Of a DNA stretch of 64,000 nt, positions 55,121 through 63,956 are shown piece by piece. Made by a program: the position numbers and the translations under genes. Below the pieces are notes generated by a model, which saw nothing but the letters and a program-made list of their open reading frames with translations, was not told the origin of the DNA and did not search any database. Origin of the DNA: Palsa-883 sp963847615. Its GTDB lineage: Bacteria > Pseudomonadota > Alphaproteobacteria > Acetobacterales > Acetobacteraceae. Position 1 is the stretch's first letter. Each line of letters begins with the position of its first letter. Where the stretch lies: the NCBI GenBank assembly GCA_963847615.1, contig CAWKAN010000026.1, positions 62,001 through 126,000 of the forward strand, in the 5' to 3' direction.

Positions 55121-57436
55121 TCAGTCCTCGGCAACGCGGTCCTGGCGGCGCGCCGGGCCGTTGGCGCCCATGCCGGGACCGTGCAACGCCGAGCCGCGCC
55201 CGGAGAGTGACGGGTTGGTCATGAAATAATCATGCGCGGAGACCGGCTTGCGCCCGATCGGCACGCGCTGCCAGGTGCCGTCGGCGCTGAGTTCCCACGA
55301 TTGCAGCGTGTCGCGCAGGTTGACCACCATGATCTGGTCCAGCACCTGGGCGTGCACCGTCGGATTGTGGATCGGCACCAGCGTCTCGACCCGCCAGTCC
55401 ATGTTGCGCGCCATCCAGTCGGCCGAGCTGATATAGACCCTGGCGTGGCGCGACGGCAGCGGGTGGCCGTTGCCGAAGGCGCAGATGCGGCTGTGTTCCA
55501 GGAACCGGCCGACGATCGACTTGACGCGGATGTGCTCCGACAGGCCGGGGACGCCCGGGCGCAGGCAGCAGATGCCGCGCACCACCGCCATCACCCTCAC
55601 CCCGGCGCAGGAGGCGCGGTACAGCGCGTCGATCAGCGCCTCGTCGACCAGCGCATTCAGCTTCAGCCAGATGGTGGCGGGCCGCCCGGCATGGGCGAAG
55701 CCGATCTCGCGCTCGATCAGCTCCAGCAGCAGCTTGCGCATGGTCAGCGGGCTGAACGCCACCGCGTCCATCAGCTCGGGCTCGGCGTAGCCGGTCATGT
55801 AGTTGAACAGCCGCGCCGCGTCGCGCGTCAGGTCGGGCTCGCAGGTGAAGAACGACAGGTCGGTGTAGATCCGCGCGGTGATCGGGTGATAGTTGCCGGT
55901 GCCGAAATGCGCGTAGGAGCGGACTGCGCCGGCCTCGCGGCGGACCACCAGCGACAGTTTCGCGTGGGTTTTCAGTTGCGCGAAGCCGAACACCACCTGC
56001 ACGCCGGCGGCTTCCATCTCGCGCGCCAGGCGGATGTTGGCCTCCTCGTCGAAGCGGGCGCGCAGCTCGACCATGGCGGTGACCGACTTGCCGGCCTCGG
56101 CCGCCTCGATCAGCGCGTTGACGATCGGGCTGTCGCGGCTGGTGCGGTACAGCGTCTGCTTGACCGCGACGACGTTGGGGTCGCGCGCCGCCTGGCGCAG
56201 GAACTGCACCACCACGTCGAAGCTTTCGAACGGGTGGTGGACGATGATGTCCTTGGCGCGGATGGCGGCGAAGCAGTCGCCGCCGAAGTCGCGGATGCGC
56301 TCGGGAAAGCGTGGCGCGTACGGGGTGAACAGCAGGTCGGGACGGTCGTCGACGATGAGCTGGCGCAGGTCGGCGAGGCCGAGCAGCCCGCCCTCCAGGT
56401 GGATCTCGTCGCCGCTGGCGCGCAGCTCGTCGGCCACCATGGCGCGCAGTTCGGGCGGCATGCCGGCGTCCATCTCCAGATGGATCACCACGCCGCGGCG
56501 GCGGCGCTTCAGCGCGGTTTCATAGGAGCGGACCAGGTCCTCGGCCTCTTCCTCGAACTCCACGTCGGTGTCGCGGATCAGCCGGAACAGGCCCTCCCCG
56601 GTGACGTTGAAGCGCGGGAACAGCCGGTCGAGGAACCGGCTGACCACCGTTTCGAGCATCACGAAGCGGGTCTTGTGGGCGTTGCCGGCAGTGCCGCCGG
56701 CAGCGCCGCCAGCAGCGCCAATCGGGCCGGCCGGCAGGCGGATGAAGCGCTCGACCTGGGCGGGCAGCGGGATCAGCGCGCGCATCATGTGCCCGGTCTC
56801 GCGCCCGGCCAGCAGCAGCGCCATCACCAGGCCCATGTTGGGGATGAACGGGAACGGGTGCGCCGGGTCGATCGCCAGCGGCGTCAGCACCGGGAACACC
56901 CGCTCCATGAACCAGGCGTCGAGCCAGGCCAGGTCGTGGGCGGAGAGCTGCGCCGTCTCGCACACCTCCAGCTCGGCGCCGCGCAACGCCTCGCGCAGCT
57001 CGCGCCAGACGCGCTGCTGCTCGGCCAGCAGCAGGTCGGTGCGCTGCTTGATCTCCACCAGCTGCTGGGCCGGGCTGCGGCCGTCCGGCGAGGGGGCGGT
57101 GACCCCGGCCTTGGCCTGGCCGATCAGGCCGGCGACGCGGACCGAGTAGAACTCGTCCAGGTTCGAGGCGCTGATCGAGACGAAGCGCACCCGTTCCAAC
57201 AACGGATGGCGGGGGTTTTCCGCCTCCTCCACCACGCGGTGGTTGAAGTCGAGCCAGGACAGCTCGCGGTTGATGAAGCGCTCGGGACTGTCGGGCGCGA
57301 TCCGGGGCGCGATCCGGGGCACGATCCGGGGCACGATCGAGGGCGCGGGCGCGGGCCGCTCGACCCGCGACCTTGCCGCGCGCGGCGCCGCGGTGACGAT
57401 CTCGGCAACCGCAACGTCGTGCGGGGGCGTGTCCAT
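55121..57436 (-). CDS. ppk: Polyphosphate kinase 1
   Basis: 771 aa. Makes polyphosphate from ATP at the membrane. N-terminal FINRELSWLDFNHRVVEEAE, head domain, then phospholipase D-like domains with the autophosphorylated His491 in QLKTHAKLSLVVRREAG and His664 in PSRHARVYISSADWMARN; HFGTGNYHPITARIYTDLSF is also invariant. The N-terminus has a 4-residue repeat IVPRIVPRIAPRIAP from a 12-bp tandem repeat at 57295-57345. Operon hda-ppk-ppx by spacing (9 and 23 bases). Confidence 0.95.
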   Translation of the reverse strand: MDTPPHDVAVAEIVTAAPRAARSRVERPAPAPSIVPRIVPRIAPRIAPDSPERFINRELSWLDFNHRVVEEAENPRHPLLERVRFVSISASNLDEFYSVRVAGLIGQAKAGVTAPSPDGRSPAQQLVEIKQRTDLLLAEQQRVWRELREALRGAELEVCETAQLSAHDLAWLDAWFMERVFPVLTPLAIDPAHPFPFIPNMGLVMALLLAGRETGHMMRALIPLPAQVERFIRLPAGPIGAAGGAAGGTAGNAHKTRFVMLETVVSRFLDRLFPRFNVTGEGLFRLIRDTDVEFEEEAEDLVRSYETALKRRRRGVVIHLEMDAGMPPELRAMVADELRASGDEIHLEGGLLGLADLRQLIVDDRPDLLFTPYAPRFPERIRDFGGDCFAAIRAKDIIVHHPFESFDVVVQFLRQAARDPNVVAVKQTLYRTSRDSPIVNALIEAAEAGKSVTAMVELRARFDEEANIRLAREMEAAGVQVVFGFAQLKTHAKLSLVVRREAGAVRSYAHFGTGNYHPITARIYTDLSFFTCEPDLTRDAARLFNYMTGYAEPELMDAVAFSPLTMRKLLLELIEREIGFAHAGRPATIWLKLNALVDEALIDALYRASCAGVRVMAVVRGICCLRPGVPGLSEHIRVKSIVGRFLEHSRICAFGNGHPLPSRHARVYISSADWMARNMDWRVETLVPIHNPTVHAQVLDQIMVVNLRDTLQSWELSADGTWQRVPIGRKPVSAHDYFMTNPSLSGRGSALHGPGMGANGPARRQDRVAED

Positions 57437-57445
57437 GCCGCGATC

Positions 57446-58225
57446 CTACAGCAGCGAGGGGGCCGGCGGCGAGGGGGGCGCCGATGACACTGTCGTTGCC
57501 GTTGCCGCTGGCGCCGGCGCGGTCTCGTCGGGCGCCGCCGGCTCCGGATCGGTCCCGATCAGGTCCGCCAGCACGTCGCGGGCGAGCAGGCGGGTGATGC
57601 CGCCGGGCCGGCCGAGCGCGGCGCGATCGAGCCGCTCCACCGCCTCGCGCAACGCCGCCGAGGTGCGCGGCAGGCGCGTGAGCAGCCACTCCTGGGTCTC
57701 CGTCGGTACCCGCTGCTGGCGGTCGGCCAGCAGGCGGGCGAGCAACAGCCGCAGCAGCGCGTCGTCCGGCGGCAGGATCTCCACCGCGGTGATGGCGCGC
57801 AGGCGGGAGGCCAGGTCGCGCAGCCGAACCGCCCAGCGCGCCGGCGGGGCGCGGGCGGCCAGCAACACCGGCAGGCGCGCCTCCGCGGCGGCGTTCAGCA
57901 AGTGCAGCAGGGTGGCTTCCTCGGCCATCGCATCGGCGTCGTCGATGGCGAGGCCGGCGGCGCCCGGCAGGTCGGGCAGCGCGTCGAGCCCCGGCAGCGC
58001 CGGGCCGGTCAGGTACTGCGCGCCGGTGGCGCCGACCCAGCGGCGCAGCAGGTGCGTCTTGCCGCAGCCGGCCTCCCCCCACAGCGCCAGGCGCCGCTGC
58101 GGCCAGTCGGCGGCGCGTTCGAGCCAGGTCAGCGCCGCGTCATTGGCCGGCGCGCGGACGAAATCGGCCGCAGCGCGCCGGATCGGGCGCGGGAAAGGCA
58201 GCGGAAGCTGGTGCTGGGCCGGCAT
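57446..58225 (-). CDS. hda: DnaA-homologous regulator Hda / HdaA
   Basis: 259 aa AAA+ protein. The start MPAQHQLPLPFPRPIRRAAA contains a QLPLPF beta-clamp-binding motif typical of Hda. P-loop LWGEAGCGKTHLLRRW, Walker B-like GLAIDDADAM and the sensor region LRDLASRLRAITAVEI follow. Hda with the sliding clamp stimulates DnaA ATP hydrolysis and prevents re-initiation. The Ala/Pro tail (PEPAAPDETAPAPAATATTV) is low complexity. Upstream codons read into a 14-bp tandem repeat, so the start at 58223-58225 is preferred. Confidence 0.85.
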   Translation of the reverse strand: MPAQHQLPLPFPRPIRRAAADFVRAPANDAALTWLERAADWPQRRLALWGEAGCGKTHLLRRWVGATGAQYLTGPALPGLDALPDLPGAAGLAIDDADAMAEEATLLHLLNAAAEARLPVLLAARAPPARWAVRLRDLASRLRAITAVEILPPDDALLRLLLARLLADRQQRVPTETQEWLLTRLPRTSAALREAVERLDRAALGRPGGITRLLARDVLADLIGTDPEPAAPDETAPAPAATATTVSSAPPSPPAPSLL

Positions 58226-58274
58226 GACGGTCAGATGGCCCGGCACGGCCGCGAGGGGAAGCCCCCAGGGTAAT

Positions 58275-58358
58275 TCCCCTGGGTAATGTCCCCTGGGCAA
58301 TGTCCCCTGGGCAATGTCCCCTGGGCAATGTCCCTTGGGCAATGTCCCTTGGGCAATC
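58275..58358. repeat. 14-bp tandem repeat array
   Basis: Six units of the type TCCCCTGGGCAATG, the first with TAATG and the last two with TCCCTTGGG, exact 14-base spacing. It stands in the divergent region between hda (58225, minus) and ugd (58528, plus), so it lies in or beside both promoters. Each unit has a CCCTGGG half-palindrome. A related 15-bp motif occurs inside the SRAP gene at 7615-7650. Confidence 0.88.
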
Positions 58359-58527
58359 GACCGCACCGAAGCAGGCGGCGGCCGGGAATGCGGCACGAAC
58401 AGCGGCGCCCCGCGCGCGCGGCATGGCCCCCCGGCCCTGGAACAAGCCGCCCGCTCCGTGCTTTACCCATCGCCGACCCGCCTGCCAGCCACCACCTGGC
58501 AGGCGTCCACCGCAAGGAACCCTGCCC

Positions 58528-59845
58528 GTGCGCATCGCGATGATCGGCGGCGGCTATGTCGGCCTCGTCTCCAGCGCCTGCTTCGCCGAATTCGGCACCG
58601 AGGTCACCGTGGTCGAGACCGACCCGGGCAAGCTCGCCGCCCTCGTCGCGGGCCGCATGCCGATCTACGAACCCGGCCTGGAGCCGCTCGTCGCCGAGCA
58701 ACGTCAAGGCCGGCCGCCTGGCCTTCACCGCCGACCTCGCCGCCGCGCTGCACGGGGCCGAGGCGGTGTTCATCGCCGTCGGCACCCCGGCCCGCCGCGG
58801 CGACGGCCACGCCGACCTCAGCTACGTCTACGCCGCCGCCGAACAGGTCGCCCGCGCGCTGACCGCGCCCACGGTGATCGTGACCAAATCGACGGTGCCC
58901 GTCGGCACCGGCCGGCGCATCGCCGAGATCGTCCGCGCCGCGCGCCCGGACCTGGCGTTCGACGTCGCCTCCAACCCCGAATTCCTGCGCGAGGGCAACG
59001 CGATCGGCGACTTCATGCGCCCCGACCGCGTGGTGATCGGCACCGAGTCGGAACGCGCGCGCGAGGTGATGCGCCGGCTGTACCGGCCGCTGTACCTGAT
59101 CGAGGCGCCGATCGTGTTCACCGGCATCGAGACGGCGGAGCTGACCAAATACGCCGCCAACGCCTTCCTGGCGATGAAGGTCACCTTCATCAACGAGATG
59201 GCCGACCTGTGCGAGAAGGCCGGCGCCGACGTGCACGACGTGGCGCGCGGCATCGGCCTGGATGGGCGCATCGGGCGGAAATTCCTGCACCCCGGCCCCG
59301 GCTTCGGCGGCTCGTGCTTCCCCAAGGACACGCTGGCGCTGATGCGCATCGCGCAGGACGCCGGCGCGCCGACCAGGTTGGTGGAAACCGTCGTCGCGGT
59401 GAACGACGCCCGCAAGGCCGGCATGGCGATGCGGGTGATCGCGGCGTGCGGCGGCTCGGTGCGCGGCAAGACGATCGGCGTGCTCGGCCTGACCTTCAAG
59501 CCGGAGACCGACGACATGCGCGACGCGCCGGCGATCCCCATCGTCTCCCGCCTGGTCGAGGACGGCGCCGTCGTGCGCGCCTTCGACCCCGAGGGGATGG
59601 AGCAGGCCCGCCCGCTGCTGCCCGGCGCCGTGGTCTATTGCCGCGACGCGCTGGACGCCGCCGCCGGCGCCGACGCGCTGGTGCTGATCACCGAATGGAA
59701 CGAGTTCCGCGCGCTCAGTCCGGAGCGGCTGCGCGAGGCCATGCGCGGCAAGGTGCTGGTGGACCTGCGCAACGTCTACGACCCGGTCGCGATGCGCCAG
59801 AGCGGCTTCGACTATGTCGGGATTGGCCGGCCGGACACCGCGTGA
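58528..59845 (+). pseudogene. ugd: UDP-glucose 6-dehydrogenase, frameshifted
   Basis: Oxidises UDP-glucose to UDP-glucuronate for surface polysaccharides. GTG start at 58528: MRIAMIGGGYVGLVSSACFA. After EPGLEPLVAE near 58694 one extra C shifts the frame, and the protein goes on with NVKAGRLAFTADLAAALHGA, VTKSTVPVGTGRRIAEIV, ASNPEFLREGNAIGDF and the catalytic Cys in GPGFGGSCFPKDTLAL. Combined length is about 439 aa, normal. First gene of the polysaccharide cluster. Confidence 0.9.
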
Positions 59846-59940
59846 TGCCGATGCCGGGCGGCGGGGCTGGCCGGCGCGCGGCCCGCCTGACCGCGGGCCG
59901 GTAAGGTTTCGTCAACCCCTGGCTGGCTAGTCTCCCGGCC

Positions 59941-60903
59941 GTGTCCGACGCATGCGCCACCGAAGCCGAGCCCCGCCTGACGGTGTGCCTGTGCACGCAC
60001 GACCGGCCCGCCTACGCCCGCGACTGCCTGGCTGCCCTGGGCCGCCAGACAGTGGGGCAGGATCGGTTCGACGTGCTGGTGGTCGACAGCGGCTCGCCCA
60101 AGGCGACCGGCGCGGCGCTGGCCGACATCGTCGCCGCGCATCCGAACGCCCGGCTCATCAGGTTGGACCGGCCCGGCGTCAGCCTGGCGCGCAACGCCGG
60201 GGCGCACCAGGCCGGCACCGGCTACATCGCCTATATCGACGACGACGCGCTTGCCGCGCCCGACTGGGTCGAACGCATCATCGCCGCCATCCAGGAGGCG
60301 CCATGCCCGCCCGCCGTGCTGGGCGGGCGGATCCTGCCGCTGTGGGAGGCCCCACTGCCTGCCTGGTGGCCCGCCTCGCTGCGCGGGGTGCTGTCGATCA
60401 TCGAAACCGAGGGGCGCGGCGAATACCGCGGCCCCGACCTGCCGAAAACACTGGAGCCGTACGGCGCCAACGTCACGCTGCACGTGCCGGCGCTGCTCGC
60501 GGCGGGCGGCTTCGGCACCACGATCGGTCGGCGCGGCGATATCCTGCTGTCGGACGAGGAGGTGCAGCTTGCCTGGCGCCTGCAGGATGCCGGCCACGCG
60601 GTGCGCTACGACTTGCGCATCGTCGTGCACCACCGCATCCAGCCGCTTCGCCTGACCCCGGCATGGCTGCTGTCGCGGCTCTATTGGCAGGGCGTCTCGA
60701 CGGTCATCAGCCGCCGCCTGCTGGGGCATCCGGGCGCGGTGTGGCGCGAATTGCCGCGCCGCGTCCTGGTGGCGGCGGCCTGCGCGCCCGCCGCCCTGTG
60801 CCGGCGCGACAGCCCGGGCTGGATCGCCTGGCGCTGGCGCTTCGCCTATGCGCGCGGCTTCATCCGCGCTGCCTTCCATTGGCGCCCGAACCTGGAAGCC
60901 TGA
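59941..60903 (+). CDS. Family 2 glycosyltransferase
   Basis: 320 aa from a GTG at 59941 (MSDACATEAEPRLTVCLCTH). GT-A fold signatures are LTVCLCTHDRPAYARDCLAA, DVLVVDSGSPKATG, GVSLARNAGAHQAGTGYIAY and the DxD-like YIDDDALAAPDWVERI. The acceptor and the sugar are unknown. No signal peptide; the C-terminal region contains hydrophobic and basic stretches that may touch the membrane. Six bases before the next gene. Confidence 0.88.
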   Translation: MSDACATEAEPRLTVCLCTHDRPAYARDCLAALGRQTVGQDRFDVLVVDSGSPKATGAALADIVAAHPNARLIRLDRPGVSLARNAGAHQAGTGYIAYIDDDALAAPDWVERIIAAIQEAPCPPAVLGGRILPLWEAPLPAWWPASLRGVLSIIETEGRGEYRGPDLPKTLEPYGANVTLHVPALLAAGGFGTTIGRRGDILLSDEEVQLAWRLQDAGHAVRYDLRIVVHHRIQPLRLTPAWLLSRLYWQGVSTVISRRLLGHPGAVWRELPRRVLVAAACAPAALCRRDSPGWIAWRWRFAYARGFIRAAFHWRPNLEA

Positions 60904-60909
60904 CGCCGG

Positions 60910-61986
60910 ATGCGCCTCTATGCCTGGCGGGGGGCGACGCGCAATTTCGGCGACGAACTGAACCACCTGCTCTGGCCGCGCCTGCTGCCCGGCCTGCTCG
61001 ACATTGCGCCAGCTTGCGCCGCCGCGTGCGGCAGCCGGCCGGGTGCCGACCACCGGTTCGACGCCCCCCGATGTGACGCCCCGGGGTTCGACGATGGCGG
61101 GACGGACCTGTTCCTGGGCATCGGCTCGGTGCTGGACGCGCGCCACCCCGCGGACCGGCGCAAGATCGTGGCCGGCGCCGGATTCGGCGGCTACCAGCGG
61201 CCGGCGTCGCTCGACGCATCGTGGGAAATCCATTGGGTCCGCGGACCGCGCACCGCGCGCCAACTCGGCCTGCCCGCCGCCTTCAGCCTCGGCGACCCGG
61301 CCAGCCTGCTGCCGCTGGTCCACCCGGTCCCGCGGCGGGACAGCGGCAGCATCGGCTTCATGCCGCACTTCGAAAGCCTGGCGCGCGGCGCCTGGCCGGC
61401 GGCCGCCACCGCCGCCGGCGTCACGCTGATCGACCCGCGCGGCCCACCGCTCGCGATCCTCGACCAGATCGCCCGCTGCCGCGCGCTGCTCAGCGAGGCG
61501 CTGCACGGCGTCATCGTCGCCGATGCCATGCGCGTCCCCTGGGTGGCGCTGATGCCGCTGGTGCCGACCCATCGGGCGAAATGGCTGGATTGGGCGGACT
61601 CGCTGGCGCTGACGGTCCGCTTCCAGCCACTGCCCGCCTCCTCCGCGCGCGAACGCGTCGAAACCGCCTTCACCCCACGCCGCCGCGCCATGCGCACCGG
61701 CCTCGCCGGCGCCGCCGCCCTGGCCGAACGCCTCGATCGCCGGTCCACCCAGCTCGACCGCGCGGTCGCCGCCCTGCGACGGGCCGCCGACGCGCCGCCA
61801 CAGCTGTCCGATTGCGGGACGCTCTGCACCGCACAGGAACGCATGCTCGATCGCCTCCACACGCTGCGCGCGGCACGGCAGGCGAAGCAAGGCCAGGGGC
61901 TCCGCCCCTGGACCCCGCCAGGGGGCTTTGCCCCCTGGACCCCCACCAAGGGCGAGCCCTTGGAACCCTTCACTGGGAGTGGGTGA
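60910..61986 (+). CDS. Polysaccharide pyruvyl transferase-like protein with repeat-encoded tail
   Basis: 358 aa. NFGDELNHLLWPRLLPGLLD, FLGIGSVLDAR, IHWVRGPRTARQLGLP, SLGDPASLLP and CRALLSEALHGVIVADAMRVPWV match the polysaccharide pyruvyl transferase fold, which adds ketal-linked pyruvate to surface sugars. The natural protein probably ended near LHTLRAARQ. The last about 34 codons (KQGQGLRPWTPPGGFAPWTP onward) are translated from palindromic repeat copy 8, and the stop at 61984-61986 is inside it. Confidence 0.82.
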   Translation: MRLYAWRGATRNFGDELNHLLWPRLLPGLLDIAPACAAACGSRPGADHRFDAPRCDAPGFDDGGTDLFLGIGSVLDARHPADRRKIVAGAGFGGYQRPASLDASWEIHWVRGPRTARQLGLPAAFSLGDPASLLPLVHPVPRRDSGSIGFMPHFESLARGAWPAAATAAGVTLIDPRGPPLAILDQIARCRALLSEALHGVIVADAMRVPWVALMPLVPTHRAKWLDWADSLALTVRFQPLPASSARERVETAFTPRRRAMRTGLAGAAALAERLDRRSTQLDRAVAALRRAADAPPQLSDCGTLCTAQERMLDRLHTLRAARQAKQGQGLRPWTPPGGFAPWTPTKGEPLEPFTGSG

Positions 61987-62179
61987 GGGGGAGGGGGCGC
62001 GAGGGGGGAGGCGACGGTGCCGTCCGGCGCGCCGGACGGCACCGTCGCCTCCCCCCTCGCGCCCCCTCCCCCTCACCCACTCCCATGGATGGAGTCCAGA
62101 GGCTCCGCCTCTGGTGGGGGGTCCAGGGGGGCAAAGCCCCCCTGGCGGGGTCCAGGGGCGGAGCCCCTGGCCTTGCTTC
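61884..62179. repeat. Composite palindromic repeat, copy 8
   Basis: Full-length, 296 bases, termini GAAGCAAGGCCAGGGGC and GCCCCTGGCCTTGC-TTC. The centre is a perfect stem on GGCGACGGTGCCGTCCGGCG. The purine block is GAGTGGGTGAGGGGGAGGGG instead of GAGTGTGGGGAGGGGAAGGG, and the pyrimidine block on the other side carries the matching changes. It supplies the C-terminal codons and stop of the pyruvyl transferase-like gene. Confidence 0.92.
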
Positions 62180-62264
62180 ACCCGCCCTGCCGACCCCTTG
62201 CGTCGCGGCGGCAAACCCAAGTACGACACCCGCGACCGTGATCGCAAGGGAGCCAGTGCCGCCG

Positions 62265-63956
62265 ATGTCCGCGCAAGTCGATGCGGTCAATCAGGACTTG
62301 TTGGACCGCATTCCGCTGGATGCAAGGGTGGTCCTGGACGTGGGCTGCGGCACCGGAGCCCTGGGCGCGGCCTATCGCCGGTTGAACCCGCGCGCGCGCG
62401 TGCTCGGCCTCGAGAGGGACGCGGATGCCGCGGCGATCGCCGCGCAACGGCTCGACGACGTCGCGGTCGGCGACATCGAAACCGGGCCGCTGCCGTTCGC
62501 GCCGGAGGGCGGCATCGACTGCATCATCTACGGCGATGTGCTCGAGCACCTGAAGACTCCGTGGGAGGTGCTGGCGCGGCACGCCAGGTCGCTGAACGAC
62601 GCCGGCACCATCCTGATCTGCGTCCCCAATGTCGAGCATTGGCTGTTTGCCGCGCGCCTGTTGCTCGGCGACTGGGACTACGAGCCGCAGGGGCTGCTGG
62701 ACCAGGACCATCTGCGTTGGTTCACCCTGGCAACGATGCGCAAGGGGCTGGAGGCGCTGGGCCTGGTGCCGTACGACGTGCATCCGCGGATCTTCGACGG
62801 CGAGCAGGCCGCCGCGTTCGCCACGGCCATCACGCCGGCGCTGCGGGCGCTCGGCGTCGATCCGCAGGCCTATGCGGATCGCGCCGCCCCGCTGCAGTAT
62901 GTGTGGCGGGTGCGCAAGACGCCGCGCCGGCCGTTGACGATCGCCGCCAACATGCTGGCCCCGGTCGGCGGCGTGTCGCACCTGCGCGTCATCCATCCGA
63001 TGCGCGCCATGTTCACCGATCCCGACGTGACGGTGCGGATGACCTCGAGCCTCGACCTCGGCCCGCCGCCGGAGACCGAGACGCCGCGCATCTTCGTGCT
63101 GCACCGTCCGGCGCTGTCCGGCCAGAACGCCCGCGAGGTGGTGCAGCGCCTGCGGGCCAGCGGCTCGCTGGTGGTGACCGAATTCGATGACCATCCGGAC
63201 TTCTTCCAGAGCATGCAGAGCGAGGATCAGTACAGTTTCCGCGCGGTGCACGCGGTGCAGACCAGCACCCCCGCCCTGGCCGAGATCCTGCGCACGCGCA
63301 ATCCCGAGGTGCGGGTGTTTCCCAACGCGATCCGCATGCTGCCCGAGGTGCGGAACTTTGCCGACCCGAATGCGATGACGCTGTTCTTCGGGGCGCTGAA
63401 CCGGGAGAACGACTGGCGGCCGCTGATGCCGGTGCTGAACGCGGTGGCCGCCACGGTGGGCGAACGGCTGCGCTTCGTCGTGGTGCACGACCGCGGCTTC
63501 TTCGAGGCGCTGGAGGCGCCGCACAAGAGCTTCACGCCGACCTGCGGCTACGACACCTACCTGTCGTTGCTGGGGCAGAGCGAGATCTCGTTCATGCCGC
63601 TCGCCGACACCTGGTTCAACCGCGCCAAGTCGGACCTGAAGTTCATCGAGGCCGGCGCCTGCCGCGTCGCCGCGCTGGCCAGTCACGTGGTCTACGGCGA
63701 CAGCATCGCCGATGGCCGCACCGGGTTGCTGTTCCACGACGCCGACGAACTGCGCGCGCGGCTGCTGCGGTTGATCGCCATGCCGGACATGGCGCGCCGC
63801 CTGGGCGACACGGCGCGGGCCTATGTCGCGGCCGAACGGATGCTGGCCTACCAGACCGCGCCGCGCATCGCCTGGTACCGCTCGCTGTGGGAGCGGCGCG
63901 AGGAACTGGAACGGGCGCGGATCGAGCGGGTGGCGGATTGGGGCCCGGCGGCCTGA
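62265..63956 (+). CDS. Bifunctional class I methyltransferase / glycosyltransferase
   Basis: 563 aa. Residues about 15-190 are a SAM methyltransferase: VVLDVGCGTGALGAAYRRLN, VGDIETGPLPFAPEGGIDCI, YGDVLEHLKTPWEVL and CVPNVEHWLFAARLLLGDW. Residues about 220-550 resemble a GT4-type glycosyltransferase: EFDDHPDFFQSMQSEDQYSF, VFPNAIRMLPEV, FFGALNRENDWRPLMPVLNA and DLKFIEAGACRVAALAS. The chosen start MSAQVDAVNQDLLDRI (62265) follows AAGGGA; the open frame extends upstream through the repeat. The product probably modifies surface glycan or glycoprotein. Confidence 0.85.
   Translation: MSAQVDAVNQDLLDRIPLDARVVLDVGCGTGALGAAYRRLNPRARVLGLERDADAAAIAAQRLDDVAVGDIETGPLPFAPEGGIDCIIYGDVLEHLKTPWEVLARHARSLNDAGTILICVPNVEHWLFAARLLLGDWDYEPQGLLDQDHLRWFTLATMRKGLEALGLVPYDVHPRIFDGEQAAAFATAITPALRALGVDPQAYADRAAPLQYVWRVRKTPRRPLTIAANMLAPVGGVSHLRVIHPMRAMFTDPDVTVRMTSSLDLGPPPETETPRIFVLHRPALSGQNAREVVQRLRASGSLVVTEFDDHPDFFQSMQSEDQYSFRAVHAVQTSTPALAEILRTRNPEVRVFPNAIRMLPEVRNFADPNAMTLFFGALNRENDWRPLMPVLNAVAATVGERLRFVVVHDRGFFEALEAPHKSFTPTCGYDTYLSLLGQSEISFMPLADTWFNRAKSDLKFIEAGACRVAALASHVVYGDSIADGRTGLLFHDADELRARLLRLIAMPDMARRLGDTARAYVAAERMLAYQTAPRIAWYRSLWERREELERARIERVADWGPAA

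Noticed and set aside
59812..62247. 811-codon minus-strand open frame over the polysaccharide genes
   Set aside because: Antisense to GT2 and the pyruvyl transferase-like gene and continues through palindromic repeat copy 8; no motif.
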